Assembly (NCBI RefSeq): GCF_026262505.1
Contig: NC_067204.1
Location: 6,915,797 to 6,979,796 of the forward strand
Direction of reading: 5' to 3'
DNA length: 64,000 bases
Source: Trichomonas vaginalis G3
Lineage: Eukaryota > Parabasalia > Trichomonadida > Trichomonadidae
Part shown: piece by piece, positions 1 to 9,039 of the stretch
Numbering within the stretch: position 1 is the stretch's first letter
Layout of the letters: each line of letters begins with the position of its first letter
The notes under the pieces: model-generated
Databases searched by the model: none
What the model saw: only the letters and a program-made list of their open reading frames with translations
Told to the model about the DNA's origin: nothing
Translations under genes and position numbers: made by a program

Positions 1-2
1 CA

Positions 3-185
3 ACTCATTTAGGTAAATGGGTTCGCATTAGTCCTCATAATTTGAAAGACATGCAATTCAGACTAGTTGACTTTCAAGGCGAGCCTGTAGAACTGATGGC
101 ACCAGTGCGAATGACTGTTGAAGTTGACGTTTTAGAAAATATTAAATGCAACAGCTTACAAGAGAACTCAGAGCTAAAAATATAA
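3..185 (+). CDS. Maverick A: C-terminal end of an unknown gene
   Basis: An open frame enters from the left edge and stops at 183-185. The last 55 or so residues include WVRISPHNL and FRLVDFQGEPV and end in a run of alternating hydrophobic residues, as in the beta-strand ends of capsid or fibre proteins. That reading is only an impression. It overlaps the next ORF in another frame, which is normal for the compact gene spacing of this element. Confidence 0.45.
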   Translation, partial: THLGKWVRISPHNLKDMQFRLVDFQGEPVELMAPVRMTVEVDVLENIKCNSLQENSELKI

Positions 186-388
186 AGTATGAATGTTATG
201 TATTAGGTCATGAACTTTGGTTGTTGCTGTTTGATGAAACAAATGAGTTAGTTATGTCAGTCAAGAGAACAGAAAAATATTGTGTTAGTGAAAACTGCAC
301 CAAGTCAATAAGATTAGGTTTGCATTATGAAGATGAGTTCGATACTGTTGAAGAAGTTTTGGATAGATATTACAAATTGCTAACTTGA
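146..388 (+). CDS. Maverick A: small hypothetical protein (80 aa)
   Basis: An 80-residue open frame that starts inside the end of the previous gene. Mixed charge, no signal peptide or membrane segment. I do not recognise a family. It ends 24 bp before the convergent end of the 412-1026 gene, so the two are tail to tail. Confidence 0.5.
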   Translation: MQQLTRELRAKNIKYECYVLGHELWLLLFDETNELVMSVKRTEKYCVSENCTKSIRLGLHYEDEFDTVEEVLDRYYKLLT

Positions 389-411
389 AATTTTTTGACT
401 GACTGACTGCT

Positions 412-1026
412 TTAATTTACTAAAACATATTTCAAACAAAGCTTATAGTCAGTAGATAGTTTTGTATACTCGTTCGAATATCTATACTTAAACTCAACTC
501 CTGTAGTTCCTGGTGTTTCAATGATGCGGATGTTACCTATTTTCATGAATAGTGGAGTTTGACCACAGCATTCGATTTCAGGGTCGAGATAGTCAATGAC
601 ACATTGCTTTCCTGTTATTCGTGATATAACATTTTCAAGGTCCTCCTTTGTTAGAATTATTTGGTTCTTGCTTATAAGATTTGTCAAAAGCTTCTTATCG
701 TCTTTGAGTAAGATAGTTTGATATAACTGAAGAAGGTAATGGTCTACGTTATCTGAAGGATTTGTTTGAACATTCGTGTAAGGATTGTCGTTGGCTTCTC
801 TTGAAAGAATTTGGTTTAATGGTGGATACTCTAACTTAACATCTGATGTAGCGTTAGCGTTTGAAGCTGAGTTTAAATTCACCGACTTAAGTTCTGGTTC
901 TTTTTCTTTCAAACATTCTGAACTATAGTTCTTTATGACAATATTGTTTGTCGTTCGTGAGTCAACATTTGATGTTGGTTCAATTGGAACATTAACGGCA
1001 CCAGCTAAGATGGATTTGCTTCTCAT
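412..1026 (-). CDS. Maverick A: hypothetical protein (204 aa)
   Basis: A 204-residue protein with a Ser/Asn/Thr-rich, probably disordered N-terminal 70 residues and a more ordered C-terminal half (from about residue 95) that contains FMKIGNIRII. No family recognised. Its start faces the start of the 1052-1453 gene, and the 25-bp gap between the two ATGs holds an AT-rich TTTTTATT block on the minus strand, the motif seen ahead of many Maverick genes in this window. The two genes therefore probably share a divergent promoter. Confidence 0.6.
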   Translation of the reverse strand: MRSKSILAGAVNVPIEPTSNVDSRTTNNIVIKNYSSECLKEKEPELKSVNLNSASNANATSDVKLEYPPLNQILSREANDNPYTNVQTNPSDNVDHYLLQLYQTILLKDDKKLLTNLISKNQIILTKEDLENVISRITGKQCVIDYLDPEIECCGQTPLFMKIGNIRIIETPGTTGVEFKYRYSNEYTKLSTDYKLCLKYVLVN

Positions 1027-1051
1027 TTCATATAGAATAAAAACCTTTTAT

Positions 1052-1453
1052 ATGTATGAAATGAACAATATACTCGACAAGGGTTTGAATGTAAAGCTAA
1101 CGAATGAAAATATTGTTGAATTCACTGAGACAGGAGCTGTGTATAAAGATGTAGAACTACTGAACAAAAGAGCTAAGGGAAGAAGCAGGAACATGAACAA
1201 AGGGTGGAAGCCTATAAAAATTTATGTCAATGATGGCTCAGGAGGTTCAAACATAAAGTATGCAGAAAGTTATAGAGTTTATGCTCTCAAAGGTGAAAAG
1301 CCTTCATTTAAGAACAGCTATTCTAACGCATATCCTCAAAAGCTAACGGATGGGGAAGTGGATGATATGAATGACAGCAAAAATATTAACAGAAATGGCG
1401 ACAGAGATGCATGGAATTTGTTTACCATCAGTCAATTGAAGGTTAAACTTTAA
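1052..1453 (+). CDS. Maverick A: hypothetical basic protein (133 aa)
   Basis: I place the start at the ATG at 1052 (residues MYEMNN) rather than further upstream, because the upstream part would overlap the divergent gene and the AT-rich promoter gap sits just before this codon. The protein is basic in its middle (KRAKGRSRNMNKGWK) and otherwise polar, so a nucleic-acid binding role is possible. No family recognised. It overlaps the end of the ATPase gene by 4 bp, tail to tail. Confidence 0.5.
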   Translation: MYEMNNILDKGLNVKLTNENIVEFTETGAVYKDVELLNKRAKGRSRNMNKGWKPIKIYVNDGSGGSNIKYAESYRVYALKGEKPSFKNSYSNAYPQKLTDGEVDDMNDSKNINRNGDRDAWNLFTISQLKVKL

Positions 1454-2337
1454 AACAATGTTGGTCGTTCCCATGGAATATTTTTGACTTTAATGGTATT
1501 AGTCATGATATGAATCTCAAGGTATGAACGAGGAGAGATGAGAGACTTATATGCTTCCCAAATTTCTTCAAAAGGTAATGTTATACCCGACTGTTTCCAT
1601 ATGAGTTCAATATCATAGCGTGAGAAACCTTGAAAGATAACGAAGTCAGTTATGAGACGTTTTATGTTTAAAGCAAGAAAGCGCCATGTTTGCATAAGTA
1701 TTGCTACAGTTAAATGGTAATGTCTGACTTTAGTTATGATGTTAGCTAATGGTGAGTCAGGCTTTGAAACTAAACCTTTTCCGGCGAAGTCGTCGCAAAC
1801 GAGCAGAGTGTTTGAAGGATATTTTTTGAAGGGGTATTTTGAAAGTTTTGATAGAATGTAGTTTGTCAGTCGTTTCATATCGTAAACTCCTGAGTACTGA
1901 CGTAAGTGGTGTTTGTCAATAATTCTTTCCATCTCCTCAGAAGTCTTTTGCATTCCTGACTGTATGAACTCTACGATGGCATAATATTTTCTCTTACGTC
2001 GAATGTAACGTTGAAGAAATTCAATGAGTTCACTGTCTGGAACTTTAACGACAGAGGCTTGAACTTTTGACATAAATGTTTTCGCTGTTGAGTCCATAGA
2101 GTCTGAAGTTGCTGATATAATGATTTGGTCATAGTAAGAGTCGTTTCCTAAACGCTCTGTTATGAGTATATGACGAATGAGGTTAAATGTCTTACCTGAA
2201 CCCATCTTTCCACAATAGAAATACACACCATTTGAACAGAATTCATAATCTTTGCTGAAAGGAAGAATAAGAGAAGAGTTAAGTTTGTCTGTAGTTTCAT
2301 TCATGTCTTCATCTACGTCATGTATTAAATGCTTCAT
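1450..2337 (-). CDS. Maverick A: FtsK/HerA-type DNA packaging ATPase
   Basis: A 295-residue P-loop ATPase of the kind that pumps DNA into Polinton and related capsids (A32-like). Walker A is visible near residue 45 (GKMGSGKT) and a Walker B-type hydrophobic strand with acidic residues near residue 180 (LLVCDDFAGK). The length fits the family. It faces the penton gene at 2355 across a 17-bp gap containing the TTTTTA-type motif in both directions. It is the only packaging ATPase I can recognise in the window, and it is open throughout. Confidence 0.85.
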   Translation of the reverse strand: MKHLIHDVDEDMNETTDKLNSSLILPFSKDYEFCSNGVYFYCGKMGSGKTFNLIRHILITERLGNDSYYDQIIISATSDSMDSTAKTFMSKVQASVVKVPDSELIEFLQRYIRRKRKYYAIVEFIQSGMQKTSEEMERIIDKHHLRQYSGVYDMKRLTNYILSKLSKYPFKKYPSNTLLVCDDFAGKGLVSKPDSPLANIITKVRHYHLTVAILMQTWRFLALNIKRLITDFVIFQGFSRYDIELIWKQSGITLPFEEIWEAYKSLISPRSYLEIHIMTNTIKVKNIPWERPTLF

Positions 2338-2354
2338 TTTATCTCCATTAAAAA

Positions 2355-3235
2355 TGCAAGTCAGAAATATTCAGAACATAGCACCGAGTCTAACTGACAA
2401 GAGTATAAAGATATACTATGAACACGTTATGATGAAACCTACCAAAATTCAAGAAAGTCAGTATACTTATGAATATCCAAGACACTGGGTAGAGTATATA
2501 GGAGGTGAGAAAGCTATTGAAATAAGACAAGTTAGAAGTATTCCAGCAGGAAGAACAATATTATTGAAGAACTTTAATGTTTTGAGGTATAATGATGAAA
2601 CAAAGAAGCAAGATAGTTTTCCTGTTGCTGTGTATGTGAACCTAGACACAGGAGATGACATGAAAGTTTTTAACACAAAGCTTCAAACGGTAGTGAGAGA
2701 ACAACTGACTGCGGAAGGACATCCATTACCTTCAGAAGTTACCATAGCATATAATTTTGAAACAAACTCAATAGATTTTAAAGTCGTCTCTGCAAAGAAG
2801 TCAGGTTTTACATTTAATGAAACAGATGTATATTCGAATGAAAACTTCAAAGCTATTGCATGGTTAGATAATGACGATTGCTTTAAGAAAATCTTTAAAT
2901 TCAGTGACTCAAAGATGTCAATAGATGACCTTCGTGGAATGTTACCATCGACGTTTACAGTAGAAGCTTCAGCAGGATTGCTTACAAGATTGTCAATTGG
3001 TGGTATTTGGTCTCGTGAGAACATTGTTATAAAATCCAGTATAAGTGAATTTGCTGAAGAATCTATATTATGTCTTTCAAACTACATGTATTCGCCGCCG
3101 AAGCATTATAGTATAACAAACTTTGTCAGTAAGTTTAACATAAGACTTGTCGAACCTTCTTCAATGAAAGATGTTGTGCTACCCAAAGACGGAAAGGATG
3201 GACTCATTATTGAGATGATTTTAATAGCATATTAA
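2355..3235 (+). CDS. Maverick A: penton-like minor capsid protein
   Basis: A 293-residue protein starting at the ATG at 2355. It shares its layout with three other proteins here (29127-29975, 35850-36710, 52331-53188): an early aromatic/Trp strand (YPRHWVEYIGGEKAIEIR), a long middle, and a late segment with a short hydrophobic strand around FLCL/ILCLSNY. That is what I would expect of Polinton minor capsid (penton, single jelly-roll) proteins. The assignment rests on context and this shared pattern. It is followed without a gap by the next gene (stop and start overlap), suggesting co-expression. A nearly identical inverted copy lies at 41640-42440. Confidence 0.65.
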
Positions 3236-3460
3236 ATGAGCTTGTTCTTGAAGGTCATTCATGATGAAATAACTGTTGTAGAAGATGTTAGCAATTGTTC
3301 AGACATTTTGAAGCGTATAGATGATATAAGAAATAAGTTAGATAGACCGCAAAGCGGTGAGGGCGAAGCCCGTGAGAATGTTTATGTTTCATTGACTTTC
3401 TCCAGTAACGAGAACTTTTATGAGATAATATTGAAGAGAGATGATTTTAATATGGTGTAA
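3236..3460 (+). CDS. Maverick A: small hypothetical protein (74 aa)
   Basis: A 74-residue acidic protein directly abutting the penton-like gene and the following basic gene, so the three form one transcription block. No family recognised. The same gene, with a shorter middle, recurs in the inverted block at 41446-41643. The difference is a GC-richer insert (gcaaagcggtgagggcgaagcc) of the sort also seen in other Maverick genes here (about 52310 and 53680), so it may be a small mobile or repeat insert tolerated in linker regions. Confidence 0.55.
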   Translation: MSLFLKVIHDEITVVEDVSNCSDILKRIDDIRNKLDRPQSGEGEARENVYVSLTFSSNENFYEIILKRDDFNMV

Positions 3461-3988
3461 ATGGTAGCTTGGGCAGCTTTAGGCGCAATGGGAACAAAAG
3501 CATTAGCATTTGGAGCAAAAGCACTTGGAGCTTATGACGCAGTAAATAAAATGAGTGGAGGAAGGGTTTCAAAGACATTAGATGCAAATAAAGGAAAGAT
3601 TGGAGGCTGGGTTGCAAAGAAGTTAAGATTAAATAAAATAGGGCTCATAAATAAAGCATCCAATTTGGTTGCGACTGAGTCAGAAAATGCTTTAGGAAAG
3701 GACGATGAGTTTGCAAAACACGCAAAAGACTTTAATGACCAGATGAAAGGTGAAACAATGCATTTAAATAGAGTCGATGGAACTAAAGAAAATGTTTCTT
3801 CTCCACCAGCGGTTTATCCATACGGACCTTATGGAATGTATGGAAACCCTTATGAACGACCATTTGACCCATTGACTGGTGGAAGTAATTGGTATCATTA
3901 CGGACGAAGAAGAAAGACAGTCAAGTTGGAGACAGATGTTAAGAAAGCAACTAAAAAGAAACCAAGGAAGAGAGTTATAAAGCAATGA
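3461..3988 (+). CDS. Maverick A: Gly/Ala-rich membrane-active-like virion protein
   Basis: A 175-residue protein with an N-terminal Ala/Gly-rich hydrophobic stretch (residues 2-25, repeated LGAMGTKALAFGAKALGA pattern), a middle amphipathic region, a Tyr/Pro/Gly-rich segment (YPYGPYGMYGN) and a strongly basic C-terminus (about 17 Lys/Arg in the last 35 residues). This profile resembles adenovirus pVI/pX-type core or lytic proteins. That comparison is inference from composition, not from recognised homology. It follows the 3236-3460 gene directly. Confidence 0.55.
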   Translation: MVAWAALGAMGTKALAFGAKALGAYDAVNKMSGGRVSKTLDANKGKIGGWVAKKLRLNKIGLINKASNLVATESENALGKDDEFAKHAKDFNDQMKGETMHLNRVDGTKENVSSPPAVYPYGPYGMYGNPYERPFDPLTGGSNWYHYGRRRKTVKLETDVKKATKKKPRKRVIKQ

Positions 3989-3994
3989 ATTCAA

Positions 3995-4090
3995 CAGGGT
4001 AGAAATGAGGTTAGAAATCGGGTTAGATCTAACCATCTACCCTAAATTTATTTTTGTGCTATGTTTTCATACGTGTGAGGGTGGTGATAT
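3995..4090. repeat. Maverick A intergenic iterons around a GATC palindrome (GGTTA version)
   Basis: After the stop of the previous gene come spaced GGTAG/GGTTA motifs, then the perfect palindrome GGTTAGATCTAACC (4021-4034) and a CTACCC box. The layout matches the GGTGA iterons and GGTGAGATCTCACC palindromes of Maverick B, but here GGTTA replaces GGTGA in direct repeats and in both palindrome arms. The flanking sequence (TTATTTTTGTGCTATGTTTT, then GTGTGAGGGTGGTGATATC) is shared with 56397-56440, so the two loci are homologous. Confidence 0.7.
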
Positions 4091-4145
4091 CATTGATTTT
4101 TAAGTTTATTTTTTAAAAATTATTTTTTATTTTATTTTTATATAA

Positions 4146-4472
4146 ATGACGAAAACTATTGAGATAACAAACTACAACGGTCATGAGTTCAAGAATTTGT
4201 TCTTCGTTCCTCGTGAAAATACATTCTATCAGATACGAGGGAGAAAGGGTAAAGTTAGTTTGAGCGTTTATGAAGGAATGAAGAATGGAAAGTTTATACA
4301 AGCATACGATACAAACGGTAAGCGTGTTTCATTAGCTTTGTCAAAACTTACTAACATTTATTTTGACAGTGATTTTGACTCTGACGATTGGAGCGACAGC
4401 AGCGATACTGAAGAATATGAACTATTGTGTGAAGCACAGCAATGGGAAGAGTTGCAATACTTTTGTAAGTGA
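4146..4472 (+). CDS. Maverick A: hypothetical acidic-tailed protein (108 aa)
   Basis: A 108-residue protein with a basic first half (IRGRKGKVSLSVY) and a strongly acidic Asp/Ser/Glu tail (DSDFDSDDWSDSSDTEE) ending in EAQQWEELQYFCK. No family recognised. A paralogue with the same start and end but a rewritten middle and tail is at 56494-56814, again just downstream of the palindrome cassette. The gene-plus-cassette pairing is thus conserved between copies. Confidence 0.6.
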   Translation: MTKTIEITNYNGHEFKNLFFVPRENTFYQIRGRKGKVSLSVYEGMKNGKFIQAYDTNGKRVSLALSKLTNIYFDSDFDSDDWSDSSDTEEYELLCEAQQWEELQYFCK

Positions 4473-4494
4473 GAACGTTTATTTTTTACACTAG

Positions 4495-4655
4495 TGAGGT
4501 GAAGTGGTTGACGGCTTTGTAAATATTTAAGGTTAAGTTGGTGTTGTCGTTTGTGTTGTAAAATATACGTTAACGGTTTTGTAAAGTGTCAAATTCACAT
4601 ATAATGGGTAAGGAGGCGCGCAGTGCCTCCGTACACATGATATGTATACTAACTT
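4495..4655. repeat. Maverick hairpin cassette (copy 1 of 3)
   Basis: A noncoding cassette of about 150 bp: a GTGAAGTGGTTGACGGC box, two TTTGTAAA blocks, TTGTGTTGTAAAATATACGTTA, and then a GC-richer hairpin starting GGGTAAGGAGGC and closing with GCCTCCGTAC. It recurs at 56855-57010 (same strand) and 40065-40210 (opposite strand). All three end in a tactaact box. It is the least AT-rich noncoding piece of the Maverick DNA. Role unknown; a replication, packaging or termination signal are all possible. Confidence 0.65.
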
Positions 4656-4659
4656 TTTC

Positions 4660-6219
4660 CTAATCATTTGGACTATAACCTGTCATATTAGGGAGTTTTG
4701 TCAACAACTCAGTGCTGGGATCAAGATAGTTTGTAATCCAAAAGTAGAAACGTTCCTTGGTGTCTTGTTCTGGCTTCCTGCAAAATCTGTGATTTGCAGG
4801 ATTCTTCTTAATATTGTCAGAAATTGCGCAAATCATGTCCATCGTCGTCAATTCTTCACCATTGATGTTAAAACGATTTCGATTACGGTAATTTCTTTTC
4901 TCTTGCAATTCTTTTTCTGCAGGAGTCAATTCACGAACATACTTATTATGTTTGAGAGCTTCTACAGAACAAGGGCAAAGACTGCAGGCGGCAGCAGCAT
5001 TTTGAACCGTTCTTAATGATACTGATTCTTGCCATGCGCTAATAAATGAGTAGATAATGGCGTAGCGCATCATTGCAGCATTGCTGTTGAACTCTTGCTT
5101 CGGTGCCTTAATGTAATCTCTCAGATAATCCGTGAATTTGGACTTTAATCTTTTGGCAATGCCAACATCAAATACTTGTAAAATGTGTGTTGTATGTGCG
5201 GGAAGAACAATTAATTTGATGTTGGCACTTGCCAAAAGGAACAATGCCAGAGGATTCTCGCGGCTGGAGTGTCCATCACACACAATGAGAGCAGGCTTGT
5301 CACGTATATCTTCTGGCATTCTCTGGCGTTCAAAGTTAAGCCACTCGATGAAGAAAATGCAATACAATAAGAATACACTTCTGTTCACCCAGCCTTTTGG
5401 CGTAGAAGTAAACCAACAATGTCTTTCGCGCTGGAATACTTTCAGTTCTCTAGGTAGTTCTGCAATACATGGGAGAACAAAGAGAGGTGGGACAGATTTG
5501 CCTGTCATTGAGCATCCGCATAAAGCTGTAATGTGCGGAAAGTTTGGAATTCCTTTGGCGATCATATGCTCTATCTCCTCAGGTAATGCAACTTTCTTCT
5601 TCTTAAATTTGTTTATGAATGTTTCATCGATACTAAAAATCAACTCCTCTGGAGTACTTTCGATTGTTTCACGATGTTTATCGTAGAATTCTTCGATAAT
5701 TCTTGGTTCACACGCCATGTATCTTGATTCTTCAATCTCTTGGCATGCCTTAAGCTTGCAATGCAATTGCTGTAAAATATGGTTAACATAAGGTCTCGAT
5801 ACATCATCACCACCAAGAGTATTGATAACTTCTTCTGCAAGAGTAGGACAATTAATCTCAAGAAGGAATCTGTAACCATAATCTCTTCTGAGCTCTTTCA
5901 ACTTGAACGCCTCGTCAATAATGTCAGCTGCTTCTAGAGCTTCACCTTTGTAAGCAGAATCTTCGATAATTTCTTTTAAAGTGAGCTGATCACGCTCGCA
6001 TAGGTATGGATCTGCACCACCATGATTCCCTTTTTCCCAGTATAGACCAAATGCAGCTCTTTTAAGTGCAGTAGCAATGAGATTGGATGTTAAAGTTCCG
6101 AGATCTGGGTATTCTGCCTCCCATGCAAGCTTAGTTTGACTATATGTCATACCTTCGGCGCGACAATTGATGATAAACTTTTGTTGTCTACCAAGAAATT
6201 CGACTGTGAGAAATTCCAT
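4660..6219 (-). CDS. DDE transposase, pogo/DDE_1 type (519 aa), intact frame
   Basis: A full-length open transposase frame. The N-terminal 130 residues look like a helix-turn-helix DNA-binding region. The catalytic core follows: first Asp in FSIDETF (about residue 195), second in IVCDGHSS (about 310), third in LQVFDVGIAKRLK, with 35 residues between the last two (DD35D). The PAHTTHILQ stretch before the third Asp is the hallmark of the DDE_1 (pogo/Tigger/jerky-like) superfamily. It lies tight against the end of Maverick A. I could not find convincing terminal inverted repeats, so it is either a transposon with degraded ends or a domesticated copy. The second DDE gene at 6885-9937 has the same spacing but little visible sequence identity. 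Confidence 0.88.
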   Translation of the reverse strand: MEFLTVEFLGRQQKFIINCRAEGMTYSQTKLAWEAEYPDLGTLTSNLIATALKRAAFGLYWEKGNHGGADPYLCERDQLTLKEIIEDSAYKGEALEAADIIDEAFKLKELRRDYGYRFLLEINCPTLAEEVINTLGGDDVSRPYVNHILQQLHCKLKACQEIEESRYMACEPRIIEEFYDKHRETIESTPEELIFSIDETFINKFKKKKVALPEEIEHMIAKGIPNFPHITALCGCSMTGKSVPPLFVLPCIAELPRELKVFQRERHCWFTSTPKGWVNRSVFLLYCIFFIEWLNFERQRMPEDIRDKPALIVCDGHSSRENPLALFLLASANIKLIVLPAHTTHILQVFDVGIAKRLKSKFTDYLRDYIKAPKQEFNSNAAMMRYAIIYSFISAWQESVSLRTVQNAAAACSLCPCSVEALKHNKYVRELTPAEKELQEKRNYRNRNRFNINGEELTTMDMICAISDNIKKNPANHRFCRKPEQDTKERFYFWITNYLDPSTELLTKLPNMTGYSPND

Positions 6220-6389
6220 TTTTAATTTTAAACGAGCACTTGAGCCACGTTTTATCTGACTTCACCAGCCAAAAAGCCCCTGTACTAAGTGTCATGTTTT
6301 TGTTTATTTTAAAGTTTCTGCCATGTAATGGTTTACATTGCAAATTTTTGAATACTTTACATGACCATAAAATGGCAGTACAAGGCTAG
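6220..6389. other. Short spacer with an imperfect inverted repeat
   Basis: Upstream of the transposase gene. A CTGCCATGTAATGGTT segment near 6319 is mirrored by ACCATAAAATGGCAG near 6369, giving an imperfect hairpin of about 70 bp. It could be a MITE remnant or the degraded end of the flanking transposon. No gene seen. Confidence 0.35.
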
Positions 6390-6776
6390 TTAGATTGATA
6401 ACAATACAAACTGCTGCATTTCTCCAGATTCCACGCATTGTCAGATTTTCAAGAGATTCTTTAGTCAAATCATAAGCCAGTCATACAAAACCTAGAAGTT
6501 AGCATCATCCTTAGATTGATAACAATACAAACTGCTGCATTTCTCCAGATTCCACGCATTGTCAGATTTTCAAGAGATTCTTTAGTCAAATCATAAGCCA
6601 GTCATACAAAACCTAGAAGTTAGCATCATCCTTAGATTGATAACAATACAAACTGCTGCATTTCTCCAGATTCCACGCATTGTCAGATTTTCAAGAGATT
6701 CTTTAGTCAAATCATAAGCCAGTCATACAAAACCTAGAAGTTAGCATCATCCTTAGATTGATAACAATACAAACCC
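6390..6776. repeat. 121-bp tandem repeat, three units plus a partial fourth
   Basis: Units begin with TTAGATTGATAACAATACAA at 6390, 6511, 6632 and 6753, exactly 121 bp apart. The three full units appear identical and the fourth breaks off after about 23 bp into CCCCTTTACTT. Such perfect identity means recent amplification, or an assembly-collapsed longer array. It separates the two DDE transposase genes and could be subterminal repeat of either transposon. Confidence 0.9.
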
Positions 6777-7028
6777 CTTTACTTATATTTTTTTAAAAAA
6801 AAAACTCAAAACGATATATTCCTCTCATATCGTTTTTGAAAATTGGTACCTAACAAACCTCGAACTCATGGCCCAACAAAAAAAATGGATGAAGAACCAG
6901 ATATACCCAATCTGGAATCCATTCCGCAACACATTGCAGAGAAACTCCTGCAACTAGGCAAACTTGTTCCAAGGCAAAAGTTAAATGCAGCAAATTTGTC
7001 AGACACTCAAGTATCTCTCCTAATGAGC

Positions 7029-7494
7029 TTCAGTATCTAATTGACAATGTTCTTACTCAAATTATCAATTCTGATGAGTTTGAGAAATCCAAACAACAAA
7101 AACAAAAGTTTGCAATTCATTTAGATAATTCAAGAGTTCACAAAAGTCATAAGGTAATGAATTACTTGGTGGAAAACAATGTCAAAGTTGTTCCAAACCC
7201 AATTTATTCACCTGATATTGCACCCTCTGACTTTTATTTATTCGGCACGCTAAAAAAGAGAGCTGAAGGACGCGAATTCGCGAGTCCAGATGATCTTGAA
7301 AATTTTGTAAGAGAGCAATTTGAGCAATTTTCTCATGATGATTTAAAGCATGTCTTTCAAGCCTGGATCGATCGCTGCGAACGCGTGATTGAATCCAATG
7401 GTGATTATATTTAAATAAACTTTATATATATGTAACTTGTTTATTTCTATTCGCAGTATTCAGGTTTGTGCTAAACACACCTTTGGACACCCTA
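7029..7494 (+). mobile_element. Tvmar1-like mariner, 5'-truncated remnant
   Basis: In frame with the strand, the sequence encodes the end of a mariner transposase: IHLDNSRVHKS (second catalytic Asp), then PNPIYSPDIAPSDFYLFG with the third Asp (DD34D type), to a stop at 7412-7414. The right terminus reads CCTTTGGACACCCTA, next to a TA target dinucleotide at 7495-7496. The left terminal repeat and the N-terminal half are missing. The flanking 17-mer TATCTCTCCTAATGAGC occurs on both sides (7012-7028 and 7495-7511), which is not an ordinary mariner TA duplication. Confidence 0.85.
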
Positions 7495-9039
7495 TATCTC
7501 TCCTAATGAGCCTCATTGAAGACAGCTTGGATCCAGCTAACAAAGGTCTCATAGAAATTCTCGCCAAGAGTACAAACGTTTGTCCTGCCACCTTATATAA
7601 TTACCGTAAAAAATACGAACTTGACCCAGAATTTAACCCAAAGACGGCTGCATCTTTGATCAATCGTGCTATCAGTGATCACGGTGAAGAATTGTTAGCC
7701 AATTACATCATCAAAGAATTCATCGAAAAAAATTTTTCTTTAACACCCAAATGTGCAGAGTGCTTGTCAAGATGTTCATAAAGGCTTACCCTAACGAGAT
7801 TCTCAGAAACGATTTTGTTGTTTCTGACCATTACCTTTCGAATTTCCGAGAGAGATGCGACCTGACCACTCGTGAAGCACATTGGCATCGTCGGCCAAAA
7901 GACATCGAAGAGATGAAGACTCGTATCAAAAGCTTTAAACAGACCAAAGCTCAACTTATGGAACTCTTCAAGGATGAATTGTGGAGAATCTGCAACGCAG
8001 ATGAATCCTTTTACGGATGTGGAATCGCTCATGGACTGACATATGCAATAAAAGGCTCGGAAGGTGTTGACGTCCACATGAATCATAACGAGAAGAAAGG
8101 AATCACTATTATTGCCACAATCCAGGCAGACGGCAGTAAACTTCCACTCACATTTGTCTGCAAGGGTCTCACAGATGCATGCCATAAGCAGATTTACGAC
8201 AACAGAGTCTTTTCCAATGAGTTGATTTTGCATTCCGAAACAGGTTGGGCCACAAAGGAGGTATTTCAAGAATATCTCAGATGGCTTAGAAAGTATTACA
8301 ACGATCGTTATCGCGAGAATCCAAGTTACATTCAAAATGATAGAATCTACTTGTTTCTTGATACATATTCTAGCCACAGAAATGCAGAAACAAAGAAGCT
8401 TGCTAAAGACTTGAACATCACACTCGTCTTCATTCCAGTTGGATGCACCGATCTGTGCCAACCTCTTGACATGCATGTCTTTGGCGCCTTAAAGAATATG
8501 GCAACGAGAACATGGTGGACTTACTATTCTATCGACACTTCCCTCGAGTGCACGCTGAAGTTGGCAGTGTATATTTTAATACGTTGCTGGAATGCGCTGA
8601 CTCCTGAGCTCATTGAGACTGCATTCAGTATGCACATCAAAGATCTTGAAGAAAATGAAAGCATCCAACCACGTATCTCTGACGAAGAGGCCTCAGACTT
8701 CATTGAACGGATTGACGAAGTGAAGGCTCAATTCACAGTAGGCGAGCTTCTTGGCCAAAACGCAGAAGAGGAAGACGCCCCTGATTTTGACCTCCTTCAA
8801 GAGTTCAGTGAGATCAATGAACGACGCCATAGGAGACAGGAAAATACCCAGATTGAAGAAATAGTTTCAGATGATGAAGACTGGGATGGAAGTGATGATG
8901 AAGAAGATCTTGAAGGATTCACTCCAGAAGAAGAAAGAGAAATCCTTGAATATGATCTAGATCCATCAGAAATTGAAAGCGCAGTAGAACCTGAACCAAA
9001 TTATAATCCTCCTTCTCCAGCTGAAGTGTTTTCGCCTCT

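Larger units (their letters stand above)
1..4655. mobile_element. Maverick/Polinton copy A, partial (runs off the left edge)
   Basis: Gene content identifies a Polinton: an FtsK/HerA-type packaging ATPase, a penton-like single-jelly-roll candidate and several short basic or acidic virion-like genes, packed tightly on both strands. The visible part looks open and undamaged. Homology with the other Maverick DNA of the window (56.4-57.0 kb and, inverted, 40.0-40.2 kb) fades near 4655, where an unrelated DDE transposase gene starts on the other strand. No terminal repeat is visible at either side, so neither end of the element is defined. Very high similarity of its capsid block to 40.9-42.4 kb indicates a recent copy. 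Confidence 0.85.

Noticed and set aside
4642-5016. Plus-strand ORF starting at the Maverick A edge
   Set aside because: Antisense of the DDE transposase C-terminal region.
7703-8476. 257-codon minus-strand ORF
   Set aside because: Antisense shadow of the DDE core on the plus strand, which has clear catalytic motifs.
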